From Rhizopus arrhizus (taxonomy: Eukaryota > Mucoromycota > Mucoromycetes > Mucorales > Rhizopodaceae): 64,000 nucleotides of DNA. Location of the stretch: NCBI GenBank assembly GCA_024220505.1, contig JAKZZE010000008.1, positions 1,922,001 through 1,986,000 of the forward strand, read 5' to 3'. Both the position numbers and the translations under genes were made by a program. Below the pieces are notes generated by a model that did not search any database, had not been told where the DNA came from, and saw only the letters and a program-made list of their open reading frames with translations. This document shows positions 12,395-23,541 of this stretch, piece by piece; within the stretch, counting starts at the first letter, position 1; each line of letters begins with the position of its first letter.

Positions 12395-12560
12395 TGTTAT
12401 GTTCTGGTAAAGTAATTTAAAGGTAGCAATAAAACCAAAAGAATACTTTTTGAGACTGAACTTTATTTAAGACAATCTTCATTGATAAAAAGAAGTCATT
12501 ACAAGGTATACCATTTATATTCTTCTATTAGTTGGCGGTGTCGTGTTTGGTCATTAATGA
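12395..12560 (-). repeat. Remnant of the 5' LTR of the chromovirus
   Basis: It begins TGTTATGTTCTGGTAA at 12395, matching the left LTR start TGTTGTATCATGGTAA. It shares the block TTTGAGACTGA(A/T)CTTTATTT and a TATA-like ATATAAATGG on the minus strand (about 12510). Beyond about 12560 I could not align it with the other LTR, so the outer part is diverged, replaced or lost. Confidence 0.5.
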
Positions 12561-13133
12561 TGTCTTTATTTATTATTTTATGATTGATCTCAGTCAAGCC
12601 TACGTCAGACTATATAATTAATAGTCAGACAATATAATCCAGGGTTCATTCTAAATTATTAGTTCCTCTCCTTTTTCTTACTTAATAAATAGTAGTTGTT
12701 AGCTATTGACTTCTTACTGTTTTCATATTATAAGTACCAAATATCTCAGGCGGGTAAATGAGTAGTTGTGAGCGTAGATCCAGTAATTGACATGTTTGAT
12801 TGAAAAATGATCACTGAATCGATTATGAAAATTTTTAATTCATTGTTTTTATATATCATATTGTTCTTGAACTGATTTGGGAGAATTTTCCCGTCTTCAT
12901 TGAGAGGAAAGATATATTTATATAAAATGCTTCCAGTCAGATCAAAATTGACTAGGTACCTGATCCATTATTATCCATTTACAGAAATGATGAATAGTAA
13001 AGATCATGACTTATTTATTGTTGATGTTTACTTTATAGAATGAATCTAATAGTGATAGTTCTATATAAAAAGAAGAAGAATATATTTTATTTAATAAAGA
13101 TTTAAATTATTATCTTTTATCAATTTTAATATA
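12561..13133. other. Intergenic, no gene seen
   Basis: AT-rich sequence between the old LTR and a short Tc1-end-like repeat. It may include more of the diverged LTR. Confidence 0.35.
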
Positions 13134-13277
13134 CAGTAGGTGAAAAAATATGAGCAACCTCTGTTCGATTTGTCTTCATATCTTTTTATTTTTGTGTGTA
13201 CATTCGCCAGAGCTTTGATATCACACAAACTAATTAAGGCAACAAAGATACATATAATACACTAAAGAGATTGACTG
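13134..13277. repeat. 144-bp Tc1-end-like repeat, copy 1
   Basis: Starts CAGTAGGTGAAAAAATATGA after TA and ends TTGACTG before TA. A second copy of the same length lies at 45879..46022. It directly abuts the poly-A tail of the LINE. It could be a short MITE or the end of a longer Tc1-like element cut by the LINE. Confidence 0.6.
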
Positions 13278-13325
13278 TACTTTTTTTTTTTTGTAGGGGC
13301 TCTAGGCCAAATTTATTAATAAATA

Positions 13326-14955
13326 CAGTAGCGGACAAAACTGGTGCACAAAAATTAAAATCAACATTGTATCTCCGCCATATGTCTGCGACTTTTGTGG
13401 CATATACCATCTGAAAGACAGTCCAAAATATACATTATGTTATGTAAACCGGAACTGTACCGGACATCCCCCAGGCATAAGGTCATTTTTAGTGATTTTT
13501 TGCATATTTCAATTTTCGCCAAAAATGTGGTGCTTGTCTAGCCTTCTTTCAATTTTCCCCATATCTCTCTCGTTTGCTTTCAGATTTCACCGCATATTAG
13601 TGAATTTTAGTAGCTCTTAAAAAATATATAAAACCGTAGTTATTTTGTATTTCCCATTGAATCCCCCCTTTTGTTTTTACCCTATTCACTATAACAAAGT
13701 ACTAGCCTTATATGTTTAAGAAAATAAGCAACTGTAAAAACGAAACTCTGAGATCTCGAATACACTTAGTTCGTACGACAACAGGTATTTCTAGAATAAC
13801 AAGAATCTCTAAATGGACAATCAACAGGAGAAAGAGGGAAGAAAGAAACTTAATGTCTTGTGATCATGAAGGTCTCCCGCTTTTAGTCTGAAAAGCTACT
13901 AGCTCAATCACCAACCTAAAGCTTGGACAAGGTCCGTTACACACAGTTCCTGATGCTCAGCACATTTTGAGGACCTTAAGATACAGTATTAGCAGATTGT
14001 CAGTCTGAAGGCACTGTAGGAAGCTAGATTTTGAGTCTGGAAGTAAGGAATCGAAGAATTTCATCAGCTGTATAAGTCGGAAAAAGCGATGAATGTGGTA
14101 TCACGACAAGCCATTGTATACAATAGAGGGCTGGAAGTCTGCTATCTTTAGCAATGAAACAAATATGAACATTATGGATGCAGATAATATACACTAATAT
14201 TGAAAGCAAGTCGAGCAACCTGAGCGATTTTTTTACGGTGATCAAACAATGAAGCATGCTGGCTGCTCTGTTATGTTTTAAAGCTGTATTAGATATTGAG
14301 GACCGGAATATGTGTGTCAAGTATATGATGGTATAATGAACTCAGAAATATACACATATATTTCGCTTACTTCATACCACAAAAGCCTAGCGTATAGTGG
14401 TCTAAAACGTCGTAATCTCTCGTTTCAGTATGACAATGACACAAGGCACAAGTCGACGCATGTCACAAACTCAATATTTGGTAACAGCGCTTCTGTGCTA
14501 CAAGTTTAGCCGCCACTAATCCCGGCCTAAGCCCGCTTAAGCATGCCAGGTGGCAATTGATGGCAAAGGTATGATGATGCGACACTAGATCAAAAAGGGT
14601 CGATGATCTTTGGAAAAGAGTAGTTAAAGAGCCGGGTTCTTTTATTGAAAATGATATACACGCATATTATTAGCATATGCAAAGAAGAACATCCGATGAT
14701 ATTAAGAGATGAGATGATTATATAAAGTCTAAGGTCTTAGCCACTTTTGCGGTTTTTAGAAAATATAAAATTTTATAAATTTAAAGCACGCTTATCGCTC
14801 AGTTTTAACAATGCCATGCTTAGAACATACATAAATTACAATGACTAGTATACCCTCCTTCTAGTACAGTTTCATGACTATTGCAATTACCATGAGCAGG
14901 TAATGGTAGTTAAAAGCTGAAAAAAAGTTTTGTGCACCAGTTTTGTCCGCTACTG
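13326..14955 (+). mobile_element. Tc1-like element M1 (1630 bp), dead transposase
   Basis: Flanked by TA on both sides. The ends are inverted repeats: CAGTAGCGGACAAAACTGGT at the left and its complement at the right (ACCAGTTTTGTCCGCTACTG). It is inserted in the 3' UTR of the LINE. The near-identical copy M4 lies at 21912..23541 and has the same length. Differences I noticed are at about 14625, 14645, 14708 and 14890. The interior is a decayed transposase on the + strand. Confidence 0.88.
13870..14725 (+). pseudogene. Decayed Tc1 transposase inside M1
   Basis: Only scattered blocks are recognisable on the + strand. One is QYDNDTRHKSTHVT near 14426-14470, corresponding to the family block around the second catalytic Asp. 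Remnants of the proline-rich block before the final Glu follow near 14510-14550, then YDDATLDQKGS and a C-terminal stretch with frame changes. Stops and shifts occur throughout. No protein can be made, and the same lesions are in copy M4. Confidence 0.6.
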
Positions 14956-15256
14956 TAGATATAATATTTAAAAGTCACGTGATAGACAGCGGTGAACTTT
15001 TATACATCAAGGAAAACGTGTAAATTAAATAATGGGGGCGGGAATTACATTGCGGAGGGCACTGTATCAGATCGCATGGAAGTGATAAGTACCGTAATTT
15101 GTTGATATATAATCATTGAGTCAAAAGGAGTATTATCAAAAATAAAACGCCAATGTGCCTTCCAGATACCAAGAAAAGCACAACCGATTATACTATCATT
15201 TTGAATGCGTCGTAATTTTTGACGAGGAAAGATCAATTTATACAGAGCGTTAGCTA
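14956..15256 (-). pseudogene. LINE ORF2 C-terminal end and 3' UTR
   Basis: From 15254 the LINE reading continues in frame after the Tc1 insertion at 15257 (ALYKLIFPRQKLRRIQND, then IIGCAFLGIWKAHWRFIFD) and stops at 15045. This is the C-terminal tail usual in fungal LINE ORF2 proteins (GIWKAHW...). The rest is 3' UTR. The Tc1 insertion splits ORF2 between DVPLLDI and this segment. Confidence 0.65.
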
Positions 15257-16879
15257 CAGTAGGTCAAAAAATTGCTGCAAGGAATCCATTTTTCTCAATT
15301 TTTGTAGCGTACATCCTGCCACAATGGTACAAACTGCCTCTGTTTCCACATAGTAGATTTCCTACATGTCTTGAAAAATCCGAAAGAGTTTAAGCCCCAT
15401 TGGATAAGTATTGAAGGAAGTATGAGGCGCGCAATTTGAAAATTTGAAAAAACGAAAATTTGAACGCAGTGAATTTATTTATTAATATTTAGTTGATCCT
15501 CCTTTTCTATTAATAACCTCTTGAATTCTTACCGGCATGCTATCGATGTACCTTTGGCAAAGTTCTTTATCAAATCCATTCCATGCTTTTTGTACTCGTT
15601 CCCAAAGCTCATCCGTTCGTAACAGCTGAGCTTTAACTTCAGCTGATGCCATACATGTTCTATTGGATTTAAGTCCGGACTCTGAGCTGGCCAATCGTTA
15701 ATATAACTCTATTGGTGACTATTCAACCAGGCTACTGTAGATTTTATCTTGTGCTTTGGGTCATTATCATGCTGAAAGTAAATGTAGGACCAGTCGGAAT
15801 TATAGTGCTCCATAGTATCACGAAGCGTGGTGTTCAAATTATGCTGGTAAACATCCGAATAAATGCTTCCATCGTAAATTTGGCAGTCATATCCTGGACT
15901 TCCGCATGTTATACAGCCTCACGTCATCAACTTGCTAGCTCTATGCTTGACTGTAAATTTCAGGTCACGATGTTGAAAAAGACCACTTGGCCTTTTCCAA
16001 TAGTAGTTACCACCATCAGATCCCCATACATTGATCTCAGATTCATTAAAGAATACCGTTTATTGTCAGTCGTCTACTGTCTAATCCTGATGATCGTTGA
16101 CACATTCTAACTGATGCTACATATGTGCTTTTGTCGGAAATAGCTTCTTTTTTTCTATTGAAAAATGGAACTCCATTGATTTCAGTACCTTAATTGCTGA
16201 CTGGTATGAGATATCATAGCCAAGTTCAGCCAGCTCCCGGCATACCTCTTTGGCAGTATTTGGAACCCCTTTAACGAATTTTCTTTTGCTTAACCGCTTC
16301 GTCACTTTGGAGTTTATTGTAGGTCTACCACCTGTATTTATTGTCCTGTTTAAAAACAACCTTCTAAAGTAACTACTAGCAGTTGATTTATGTACTCCAG
16401 TCTCCTTAGCAATAGCGTACGCTGATGTGGGCTCAGTTAATGCTTGTTTGAGATTGTTTACTTTCTCGTTTGATAGTCGTTTAGGCATGTGGTTGATGAT
16501 AGGGTAAAAAAGATAAATAGTGCAAGCAAGACAATTTAAAATTTAAAATAAAGGAATTGCAAGCGTCTTTATATACTGCTAACATTCTTACGATGTCAAG
16601 GATGTGAATTCATACGATAACAATCGGCTGGGTCGTATTAAAATTCGTTATTCCAAACATTTGTAAACAAGTAAAAAATGCCAGATGTTTATAACATTCC
16701 CTTTAACTATATCAAATTCCGCCAATAACCATTGTCCATATCAGATAATCGACGAATAAATGCCCTTTCTAGTGAGGTACAAACGATCAAAGTTTGAGAT
16801 AGTTTGGTGCAGTATCCATAGACAACCAGCTGTAAAACCGGTATTTTGCAATTCCTTGCAGCAATTTTTTGACCTACTG
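15257..16879 (-). mobile_element. Tc1-like element M2 (1623 bp)
   Basis: TA on both sides. Terminal inverted repeats CAGTAGGTCAAAAAATTGCT / AGCAATTTTTTGACCTACTG extend to about 28 bp with GCAAGGAAT. Inserted in LINE ORF2. A second, 3'-truncated copy of the same family is at 46529..47456 in the opposite orientation. Confidence 0.88.
15482..16488 (-). pseudogene. Tc1 transposase of M2, multiple stops
   Basis: The N-terminal 123 residues are open (MPKRLSNEKVNNLKQAL start, paired helix-turn-helix region with NTGGRPTINSK). The frame ends at a TAG at HM-stop, where the related copy at 46529 reads HMQHRLEW. Further downstream, blocks of the catalytic domain are visible with more stops (WGSDGGNYYWKRP, YFQHDNDPKH, WPAQSPDLNPIEH). 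It ends at 15482. Catalytic Asp and Glu blocks remain, but the gene is dead. Confidence 0.8.
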
Positions 16880-18033
16880 TATATCTAACAGTGGCACGTC
16901 ATGGACACCAAAAAATTGTTTCCAGAGTAGCCGCCAAATGATCAATTTGCTCGGACAACGAAAGAGGAAGTGATCTGAGTTTTCGGGTGTAGAAGGGTCT
17001 CCACACAAACGACAATGTGAGTCACAGATGTTGGGTACTAAGGCTTGCACTCGTTCAGCATTGGGGAATTTCCTATGAAATAGTCGGTACCATGGAGTTC
17101 TGATAGCCAACGGAATATCCATGTTCCAAAACCGTTTCCAAAAAGAGGAGGATCTTGTGTGGCCTAAAGTGCCAGCAAAGGACTGTTTAATTTTCTCGAG
17201 ATGCGCTTGTCTAAAGGACTTTGGTGTAATTACAGACTTGTTTGGATCAATTAGCGGGTCCACCAAAGCATTGCAAAAAGCGTCAAAGGTACGATATCCA
17301 GTATTTACAGAATCAGAATCCGAAGAACGTGGAAGACATAACCGCGCAAAAAAAGGTAGTAATATTACTTCGCCAGACTGTATCCACCGTAAAAGTTTCA
17401 AGATACGGTATTTTCCAAAGATAAGTGAAGAATGTCCTTGGCTGGATGACAATGGAATAAGGCATTGAAGCACAGGATCGAAGAAAAAGGCATCTTTAAC
17501 AAGAACTGTGTCAAAGGAGTGCTGAACTGAAGGCTTGATCTGAGCAGGCCACGATACTGTAACCGACAAAGGGAGTGAAAGACAAAAGTCAGATGTCAAT
17601 TGAGGAGGTTGATCCAAAGGAACATTCAATTTCTTGGAGACCATAGCTCTATCAAAAAGACTATCGAAGGCACGATAAAGGATGGAACAGAGTCCAGGTC
17701 GATATTCATGCAACAGACCACGCCGTAGAGCTGGGAAGATGAAAGGCAATCGTCGATCTAAGAGCGGTAAAGTAGACATGCTTTCCATGTGAGCACCAAT
17801 CCATCGTACAGTCAGGGAAGTGGGATTGTTTTCATGAATTAGTGGAGTCAGCCACCGAAACTGTAAGGCTAACTGTTGGATAGCCAGATTCAAAACACCT
17901 AAACCACCTTGTTTGAGGGGGAGTTGAAGTACATCAAAAGAAACAGGTGGAAAGACTCTAAACATAAGAAATTCACGGCAGATGGATCCAATAGTACCAA
18001 GCAGACGTTGCGGAAACCATGAAACACGCAGTA
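16880..18033 (-). pseudogene. LINE ORF2, C-terminal part after the RT domain
   Basis: A long open stretch, cut at both ends by Tc1 insertions. The segment begins VLRVSWFPQRLLGTIG and includes the block LPLKQGGLGVLNLAIQQLAL that follows the RT domain in fungal LINEs. Near the end is a zinc-binding motif of the RVT type (CRLCGDP...DHFLFRC). The endonuclease and catalytic RT blocks are not present anywhere in the window for this LINE. The frame has no internal stop, so decay is recent compared with the chromovirus. Confidence 0.75.
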
Positions 18034-19636
18034 CAGTAAGGGACAAAATCAGTCCGTTTTTTGGTTTTTTTCGCAATGCCTCGTCGGGAATTAAGCTTAG
18101 AGCTCTGCTTTGCTGACGAAAAATTTGTCTCTTCCTTCAACAAAGTTGACAATATTTGTCGGAAATGGTATTTTTTATTTTTCGCCATGTTATAAGAAGA
18201 TATATTGAAAATAATGTATTTTTATTTTTTTGAATTTTGATTAGTACTTGGTATCGCGGCCCTTACGCTGGATTACGTCCCGAACTCGACGGGGCATAGA
18301 GTGAATAAGGTTTCTACAGTACTCTGGAGTTGCTAGGTCATACCAAAGCTTCAAAACCCGGTCAAATAATGCTTGGTCAGTCTCAACCACAGAAGAAGGT
18401 GGTCTTGTCATCTGTTCCTTCTTTTTAAGCATGGCCCATGCATTTTCAATTGGGTTAAGGTCAGGGGAGTATGCTGGCCAACTCAGGAGCTTAATCTTGT
18501 TCTTTTGGAACCATTTTGAAGGAGCTGAAGCACAATGGATGCTTGCATTATCTTGTTGAAAGATCATGTCCTTACTTTGCAGGCCATAATACTTCAATGT
18601 CTCCTTGTATTCCTCCTCAAGTACTGACGTGTATAGCTCACCATTTACATTACTTTGTAGCCAGGACATGTAGCCCCCTCCATGTATAGTTATGCAACTC
18701 CAAAGCATGATCCCGCCTCCTCCATAAGCATGTTTCTTTTTGTAGTGATGGTCTCGATAAGGTGCATTATCCTCTTTCCAAGCGTATTCTAGGCCATTAG
18801 ACCCTCTTTTTTGGATCTTTGTCTCATCAGAAAAGACAACGCGTTCCCAATCAGTCTCGGACCAGTCTTTATGAGCCTTTGCCCAATCATATCGTGCCTT
18901 TTGCTTGTCATTATTAAGTGGAAGTACCGTCTTTTTCTTAGTCGATTTTAGACCTTTGCGTTTCAAAGTACGAGCAATTGTTTTTGGATTGACCATTTGA
19001 TCTGGTTTTTTAACGCCAAAGGGAGCATCGGCTGCGCTTTTAGATAAGCCAAGTCTTATGTCTCTAGCTGCTTTGGTTTCCTCCCTAGGTGTGAGTAAAC
19101 GATGTCTACCCGCGCTATTTTTTGACTGCAACTTGGTTTTCCTTGAAATTCTTCGAATCATGGACTTTCCACAGCCTACTTTTTTTTAATTACATCCCAT
19201 GGAATGGAGTGGTTCAACATGTTTTCAATTTGGGCATGTTTGTCGGCATTCTTTGCTGTCATGGCGTGTTTGGCTAATCTGAGATGAGGTAAATGAGGAA
19301 AAAGAAAAAATGTAAAAAAATAAAAGAAGCTAAAATATGAGAACACGTTAGCGTTCACTGACGTCATAAGACGTACCAAACTAAATCTCAAGTCAGTCCA
19401 GTGACTGTTTCTGGAGATATGGTGTCTAATGCAAAATCGGGCGTTAGCAACAATCACGGAAAATCACTTTTTCCGCCATAACTACAGAGAAAATGGTGGT
19501 AGAAGCAATTAGGTTACACCAATAATTTTGTTTAGCTTGCGTGCAAATGTTTCGTCAGCAAAGCGAAGCCCTAAGTTTAATTCCCGGCGAGGCATTGCGA
19601 AAAAACCAAAAAACGGACTGATTTTGTCCCTTACTG
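18034..19636 (-). mobile_element. Tc1-like element M3 (1603 bp), nearly intact
   Basis: TA on both sides. Inverted ends start CAGTAAGGGACAAAATCAGT and continue for about 65 bp with few mismatches (right end: ACTGATTTTGTCCCTTACTG). The LINE sequence on its two sides is not contiguous: ORF1 lies on the right, the late ORF2 part on the left. Confidence 0.88.
18241..19262 (-). CDS. Tc1 transposase of M3, DD34E, one probable frameshift
   Basis: From 19161 to 18241 there is one open frame of 306 codons, with HTH remnants and the full catalytic domain: RVVFSDETKI (first Asp), MIFQQDNASIH (second Asp) and YSPDLNPIENAW (Glu). Exactly 34 residues lie between the second Asp and the Glu, a DD34E spacing. 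Upstream, the frame from ATG 19262 (MTAKNADKHAQIENML) ends at IKKK-stop in an A8 run at about 19186. The next frame supplies VGCGKSMIRRISRK, completing the DNA-binding domain. The gene thus needs a frame change at the A8 run, or has a one-base indel. Otherwise it looks functional. The enzyme would cut and paste the element at TA sites. Confidence 0.8.
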
Positions 19637-19639
19637 TAG

Positions 19640-20627
19640 CTTGTACGGGAGTGAGGGTGGCTGTCTTGATGTGGTCAGCAAAGGCTTGAGTAGTGATCCA
19701 TTGCTTGGCAATGAAATCACGAGCCACAGCTGAGCGCACAGTAGGACGCATACGATCCAGGGCGGTGAGGAGGTGAGAGGTGTGGATCTGCACCATCTTT
19801 TGTTGTTTCTCATTTTCTGAGAGGTCTTGGTATTTGTTATCGCGCAGGTTGGTGGGATTGCGAGGATCAAAATCGTTGATGAGCTTGATACCAGCTGTAT
19901 CAAGCTTATTAGTGGCAGTCGAAGCGTACTCGTTGTGGACAAGGAGTGCTACCACGCGGGTGGTGGGGTGGTAGACGTCGAGGATACGCCAGTTCTCCAG
20001 GCCAAGCATACCTACCTTCTTGCGAACATTGGTGATGGACTCCCTGAAGCGACAAGGAAGGTAAAGGTATTGGAACCCGTTATTTACAGGAGGAGGAGCA
20101 AAGGTAAGGGCAGCGACCTGAAGTTGGCGTTTGGAAGGCGCCTTACGGGTACGGGTGGTAGCCTTGGGCTTGGGTGGCTGCGTGGTACGCATACCCTTAC
20201 GAGCAGCCGAGGCGAACGAGGAAGTTGTAGGTGCAGGAGTGGAGGTAGGAGTGGGAGGTGACTTCCACTTGGAGGCCTCAGATCCAGCAGGCTTGTTAAC
20301 TGCTACAGTCTTAGGTGTAGCAGTAAGTGGGGCATTAAGAGCCTCTAGCTCTTTAATACGGCGATGAGCCGCCTCAAGGTCAGCTCTTAGGTTCTGGTTC
20401 TCTTTGGTCAGAGCTTCCAGGTGTGCAAGGCGTTGACCTTGGCTGGTAATCATGGCCATGATCGGTTGGAACCAATCAGGCATACCGGGAAGGATACCAA
20501 AGTCAAGAGGCCCATTGAGTGAGAGGGCCGATGCGGTAGGGGCAGTGGCAGGGCCAAAATGGAAATCTGGCTCGCTTGTCAATGTGGTGGTGATGCTGGT
20601 AGGGTTGGTGATATTGGCTATATCCAT
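19640..20627 (-). pseudogene. LINE ORF1, truncated at its C-terminus by Tc1 element M3
   Basis: Starts at the first ATG (MDIANITNPTSITTTL). The frame is open upstream for about 85 codons without another ATG. It has a coiled-coil stretch (RLAHLEALTKENQNLRADLE), a Pro/Thr/Lys-rich basic linker, and a C-terminal region (FQYLYLPCRFRESITNVRKK). At 19638 the reading runs into the end of M3, so the native C-terminus is lost. The product would be the RNA-binding ORF1 protein of a LINE. I cannot assign the clade. Confidence 0.6.
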
Positions 20628-21245
20628 GTTGTGCTTTGGCTTGCCGGTTGGGTGACGCTCAATATCAAGAGGTAGGAAGGGCGGAGAACGATCTGCGAGG
20701 GTGCGTTTAGTGGCGGCAGAGGGTTCAGGGTCAGGGGAAGTTTGTCTTTTGTTGTTGCTGTTCTTCTGACTGTCTAAAGGAGTATTTGTTGGATTTCTCG
20801 ATGGGATTTCAATCTTAGAAGGTGAGGGTTGTTGTTTGTTGTTTATCTTGGATGGATTGATTGAACTAATGATGGATTGCTTTGTTTTTCTTTAAAGAAG
20901 TGTGAACGGATGATTGCACTGCAAATAATCGTGCAAACTCTGCACACTGTTAATTTTTAGCAATATGCTTTTCTGTTTAACGATGCCAAAAGCTGTGATT
21001 GAATGGGTATTTATGCCGACGTCAATATCGGCACCCTTTAAGGACCTAAATGTCTGTCAATATATTCTGCGTCTCTGTATGGTGCCGATATTAACGAAAA
21101 TGATGATCCATAGCTCTAAGTAGATTTATACAGACCCAATTGTCGTTTTGCGAAGGCGTCTCTCTTGTTAGCTGCTTTACATAGTCTATTCTACGTTATA
21201 AATAATTTGGCAACCAATGATACTTTTTAAATCATTACTTTATTT

Positions 21246-21365
21246 GTCTTTTTGCTCTTTATAAACCACTCATATTGCCTTATATACTTCTTTATGAACC
21301 ACTTATATAGCTTTATATACTTCTTTATTGACCATTCATATTGCAATAAATATTGCTTTATATAC
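21246..21365. repeat. Subterminal tandem repeats of CAC-A
   Basis: About 33-bp units with the core TATATACTTCTTTAT separated by CAC/CAT TCATATTGC-type segments, three or more in a row. Homologous arrays are at about 30205..30350 and 57420..57590. In CACTA elements such subterminal repeats are the binding sites of the accessory protein. Confidence 0.7.
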
Positions 21366-21719
21366 ACAAAAAAATAGGGATTTTGTTTATAAAAAATAGC
21401 TTTTTTTTTTATTTGAATAAAATAATAATAACAATACATAGTATTTCTTTGCTTGTAGCGTTTTAAAAGTGTACTTGACTTACCTAATGTCACCAGAATA
21501 GCAGCATCTAATCTAAAAATACATCAATTAGCCTCGTGGAACTCAAAAAGTTCTCAAAAGAAAAAAAAAAAAAAGAAAAAAAGAAAAAAAGAAAAAAAAA
21601 GCCAAGCTTGAGGATTCAAAGACACAAGGATTCAAAGACTTGGGTACTCAAAGCAAAAGAAAAGACATCAGTACTTAAGAACCAAAGCAAAGGCAGAAAA
21701 GAGATAGAAAAGGCCAAAG

Positions 21720-21911
21720 CAAAGCAGCATTCATCTATAATAGTTATTAGCTATCGTGTATATATAATAAAAGTAATAGTACCTTTCTTTAGATAGACCA
21801 TGGGAAGAAAACTAGCTAAGCGTATACAAACGACTAAAAAAGCAGCAGACATCTGTAATATTTATTAGCTATTGAGTATATGTAGCAAAAATAATAGCAC
21901 CTTGCTTTATA
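21720..21911. repeat. About 105-bp internal repeats of the CACTA family
   Basis: Units contain ATCTATAATA...TTATTAGCTAT and AATAGTACCTT...CTTTAGAT. They occur here, at 23570..23680 beyond the Tc1 insertion, at 30690..31010 and at 56830..57050. Non-coding. Confidence 0.6.
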
Positions 21912-23541
21912 CAGTAGCGGACAAAACTGGTGCACAAAAATTAAAATCAACATTGTATCTCCGCCATATGTCTGCGACTTTTGTGGCATATACCATCTGA
22001 AAGACAGTCCAAAATATACATTATGTTATGTAAACCGGAACTGTACCGGACATCCCCCAGGCATAAGGTCATTTTTAGTGATTTTTTGCATATTTCAATT
22101 TTCGCCAAAAATGTGGTGCTTGTCTAGCCTTCTTTCAATTTTCCCCATATCTCTCTCGTTTGCTTTCAGATTTCACCGCATATTAGTGAATTTTAGTAGC
22201 TCTTAAAAAATATATAAAACCGTAGTTATTTTGTATTTCCCATTGAATCCCCCCTTTTGTTTTTACCCTATTCACTATAACAAAGTACTAGCCTTATATG
22301 TTTAAGAAAATAAGCAACTGTAAAAACGAAACTCTGAGATCTCGAATACACTTAGTTCGTACGACAACAGGTATTTCTAGAATAACAAGAATCTCTAAAT
22401 GGACAATCAACAGGAGAAAGAGGGAAGAAAGAAACTTAATGTCTTGTGATCATGAAGGTCTCCCGCTTTTAGTCTGAAAAGCTACTAGCTCAATCACCAA
22501 CCTAAAGCTTGGACAAGGTCCGTTACACACAGTTCCTGATGCTCAGCACATTTTGAGGACCTTAAGATACAGTATTAGCAGATTGTCAGTCTGAAGGCAC
22601 TGTAGGAAGCTAGATTTTGAGTCTGGAAGTAAGGAATCGAAGAATTTCATCAGCTGTATAAGTCGGAAAAAGCGATGAATGTGGTATCACGACAAGCCAT
22701 TGTATACAATAGAGGGCTGGAAGTCTGCTATCTTTAGCAATGAAACAAATATGAACATTATGGATGCAGATAATATACACTAATATTGAAAGCAAGTCGA
22801 GCAACCTGAGCGATTTTTTTACGGTGATCAAACAATGAAGCATGCTGGCTGCTCTGTTATGTTTTAAAGCTGTATTAGATATTGAGGACCGGAATATGTG
22901 TGTCAAGTATATGATGGTATAATGAACTCAGAAATATACACATATATTTCGCTTACTTCATACCACAAAAGCCTAGCGTATAGTGGTCTAAAACGTCGTA
23001 ATCTCTCGTTTCAGTATGACAATGACACAAGGCACAAGTCGACGCATGTCACAAACTCAATATTTGGTAACAGCGCTTCTGTGCTACAAGTTTAGCCGCC
23101 ACTAATCCCGGCCTAAGCCCGCTTAAGCATGCCAGGTGGCAATTGATGGCAAAGGTATGATGATGCGACACTAGATCAAAAAGGGTCGATGATCTTTGGA
23201 AAAGAATAGTTAAAGAGCCGGGTTCTTTTACTGAAAATGATATACACGCATATTATTAGCATATGCAAAGAAGAACATCCGATGATATCAAGAGATGAGA
23301 TGATTATATAAAGTCTAAGGTCTTAGCCACTTTTGCGGTTTTTAGAAAATATAAAATTTTATAAATTTAAAGCACGCTTATCGCTCAGTTTTAACAATGC
23401 CATGCTTAGAACATACATAAATTACAATGACTAGTATACCCTCCTTCTAGTACAGTTTCATGACTATTGCAGTTACCATGAGCAGGTAATGGTAGTTAAA
23501 AGCTGAAAAAAAGTTTTGTGCACCAGTTTTGTCCGCTACTG
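21912..23541 (+). mobile_element. Tc1-like element M4 (1630 bp), near-identical copy of M1
   Basis: TA on both sides, with the same inverted ends as M1 (CAGTAGCGGACAAAACTGGT). I noticed only about four substitutions relative to M1, and the same length. Inserted in CAC-A. The deleted relative at 29867..32641 has the corresponding site without the insertion (TACCTTTAGATGGGCTAAG), which confirms the boundaries. Its transposase carries the same inactivating changes as M1. Confidence 0.88.
22456..23310 (+). pseudogene. Decayed Tc1 transposase inside M4
   Basis: Same scattered blocks as in M1 (QYDNDTRHKSTHVT near 23012-23056). Stops and frame changes at the same places show that both copies derive from one already dead ancestor. 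Confidence 0.6.

Larger units (their letters stand above)
6672..12560 (-). mobile_element. Decayed Ty3/gypsy chromovirus (LTR retrotransposon)
   Basis: Order on the minus strand: 5' LTR remnant, Gag, protease, reverse transcriptase, RNase H, integrase, chromodomain, polypurine tract, 3' LTR. The Ty3 gene order and the C-terminal chromodomain identify a chromovirus. Several stops and frameshifts, plus an LTR-like insertion between protease and RT, show it is dead. The two LTRs have clearly diverged, so it is much older than the gypsy element at 32693..39190. I could not fix its right boundary. Confidence 0.8.
13281..20916 (-). mobile_element. LINE (non-LTR retrotransposon), fragmented by three Tc1-like elements
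   Basis: On the minus strand: ORF1 (20627..19640), a large gap in ORF2, the C-terminal part of ORF2 in two pieces (18033..16880 and 15256..15045), a 3' UTR, and a 12-nt poly-A tail (T run 13281..13292 on +). Tc1-like elements with TA duplications sit at 13326, 15257 and 18034. The endonuclease and most of the RT domain are absent. The 5' end is not resolved, because a CACTA-like element is inserted at 20917. Confidence 0.75.

Noticed and set aside
14024..14320. 98-codon frame on the minus strand, present identically at 22610..22906
   Set aside because: Identity follows from the two Tc1 copies being near-identical. The real, decayed coding strand is the opposite one, where transposase blocks are visible.
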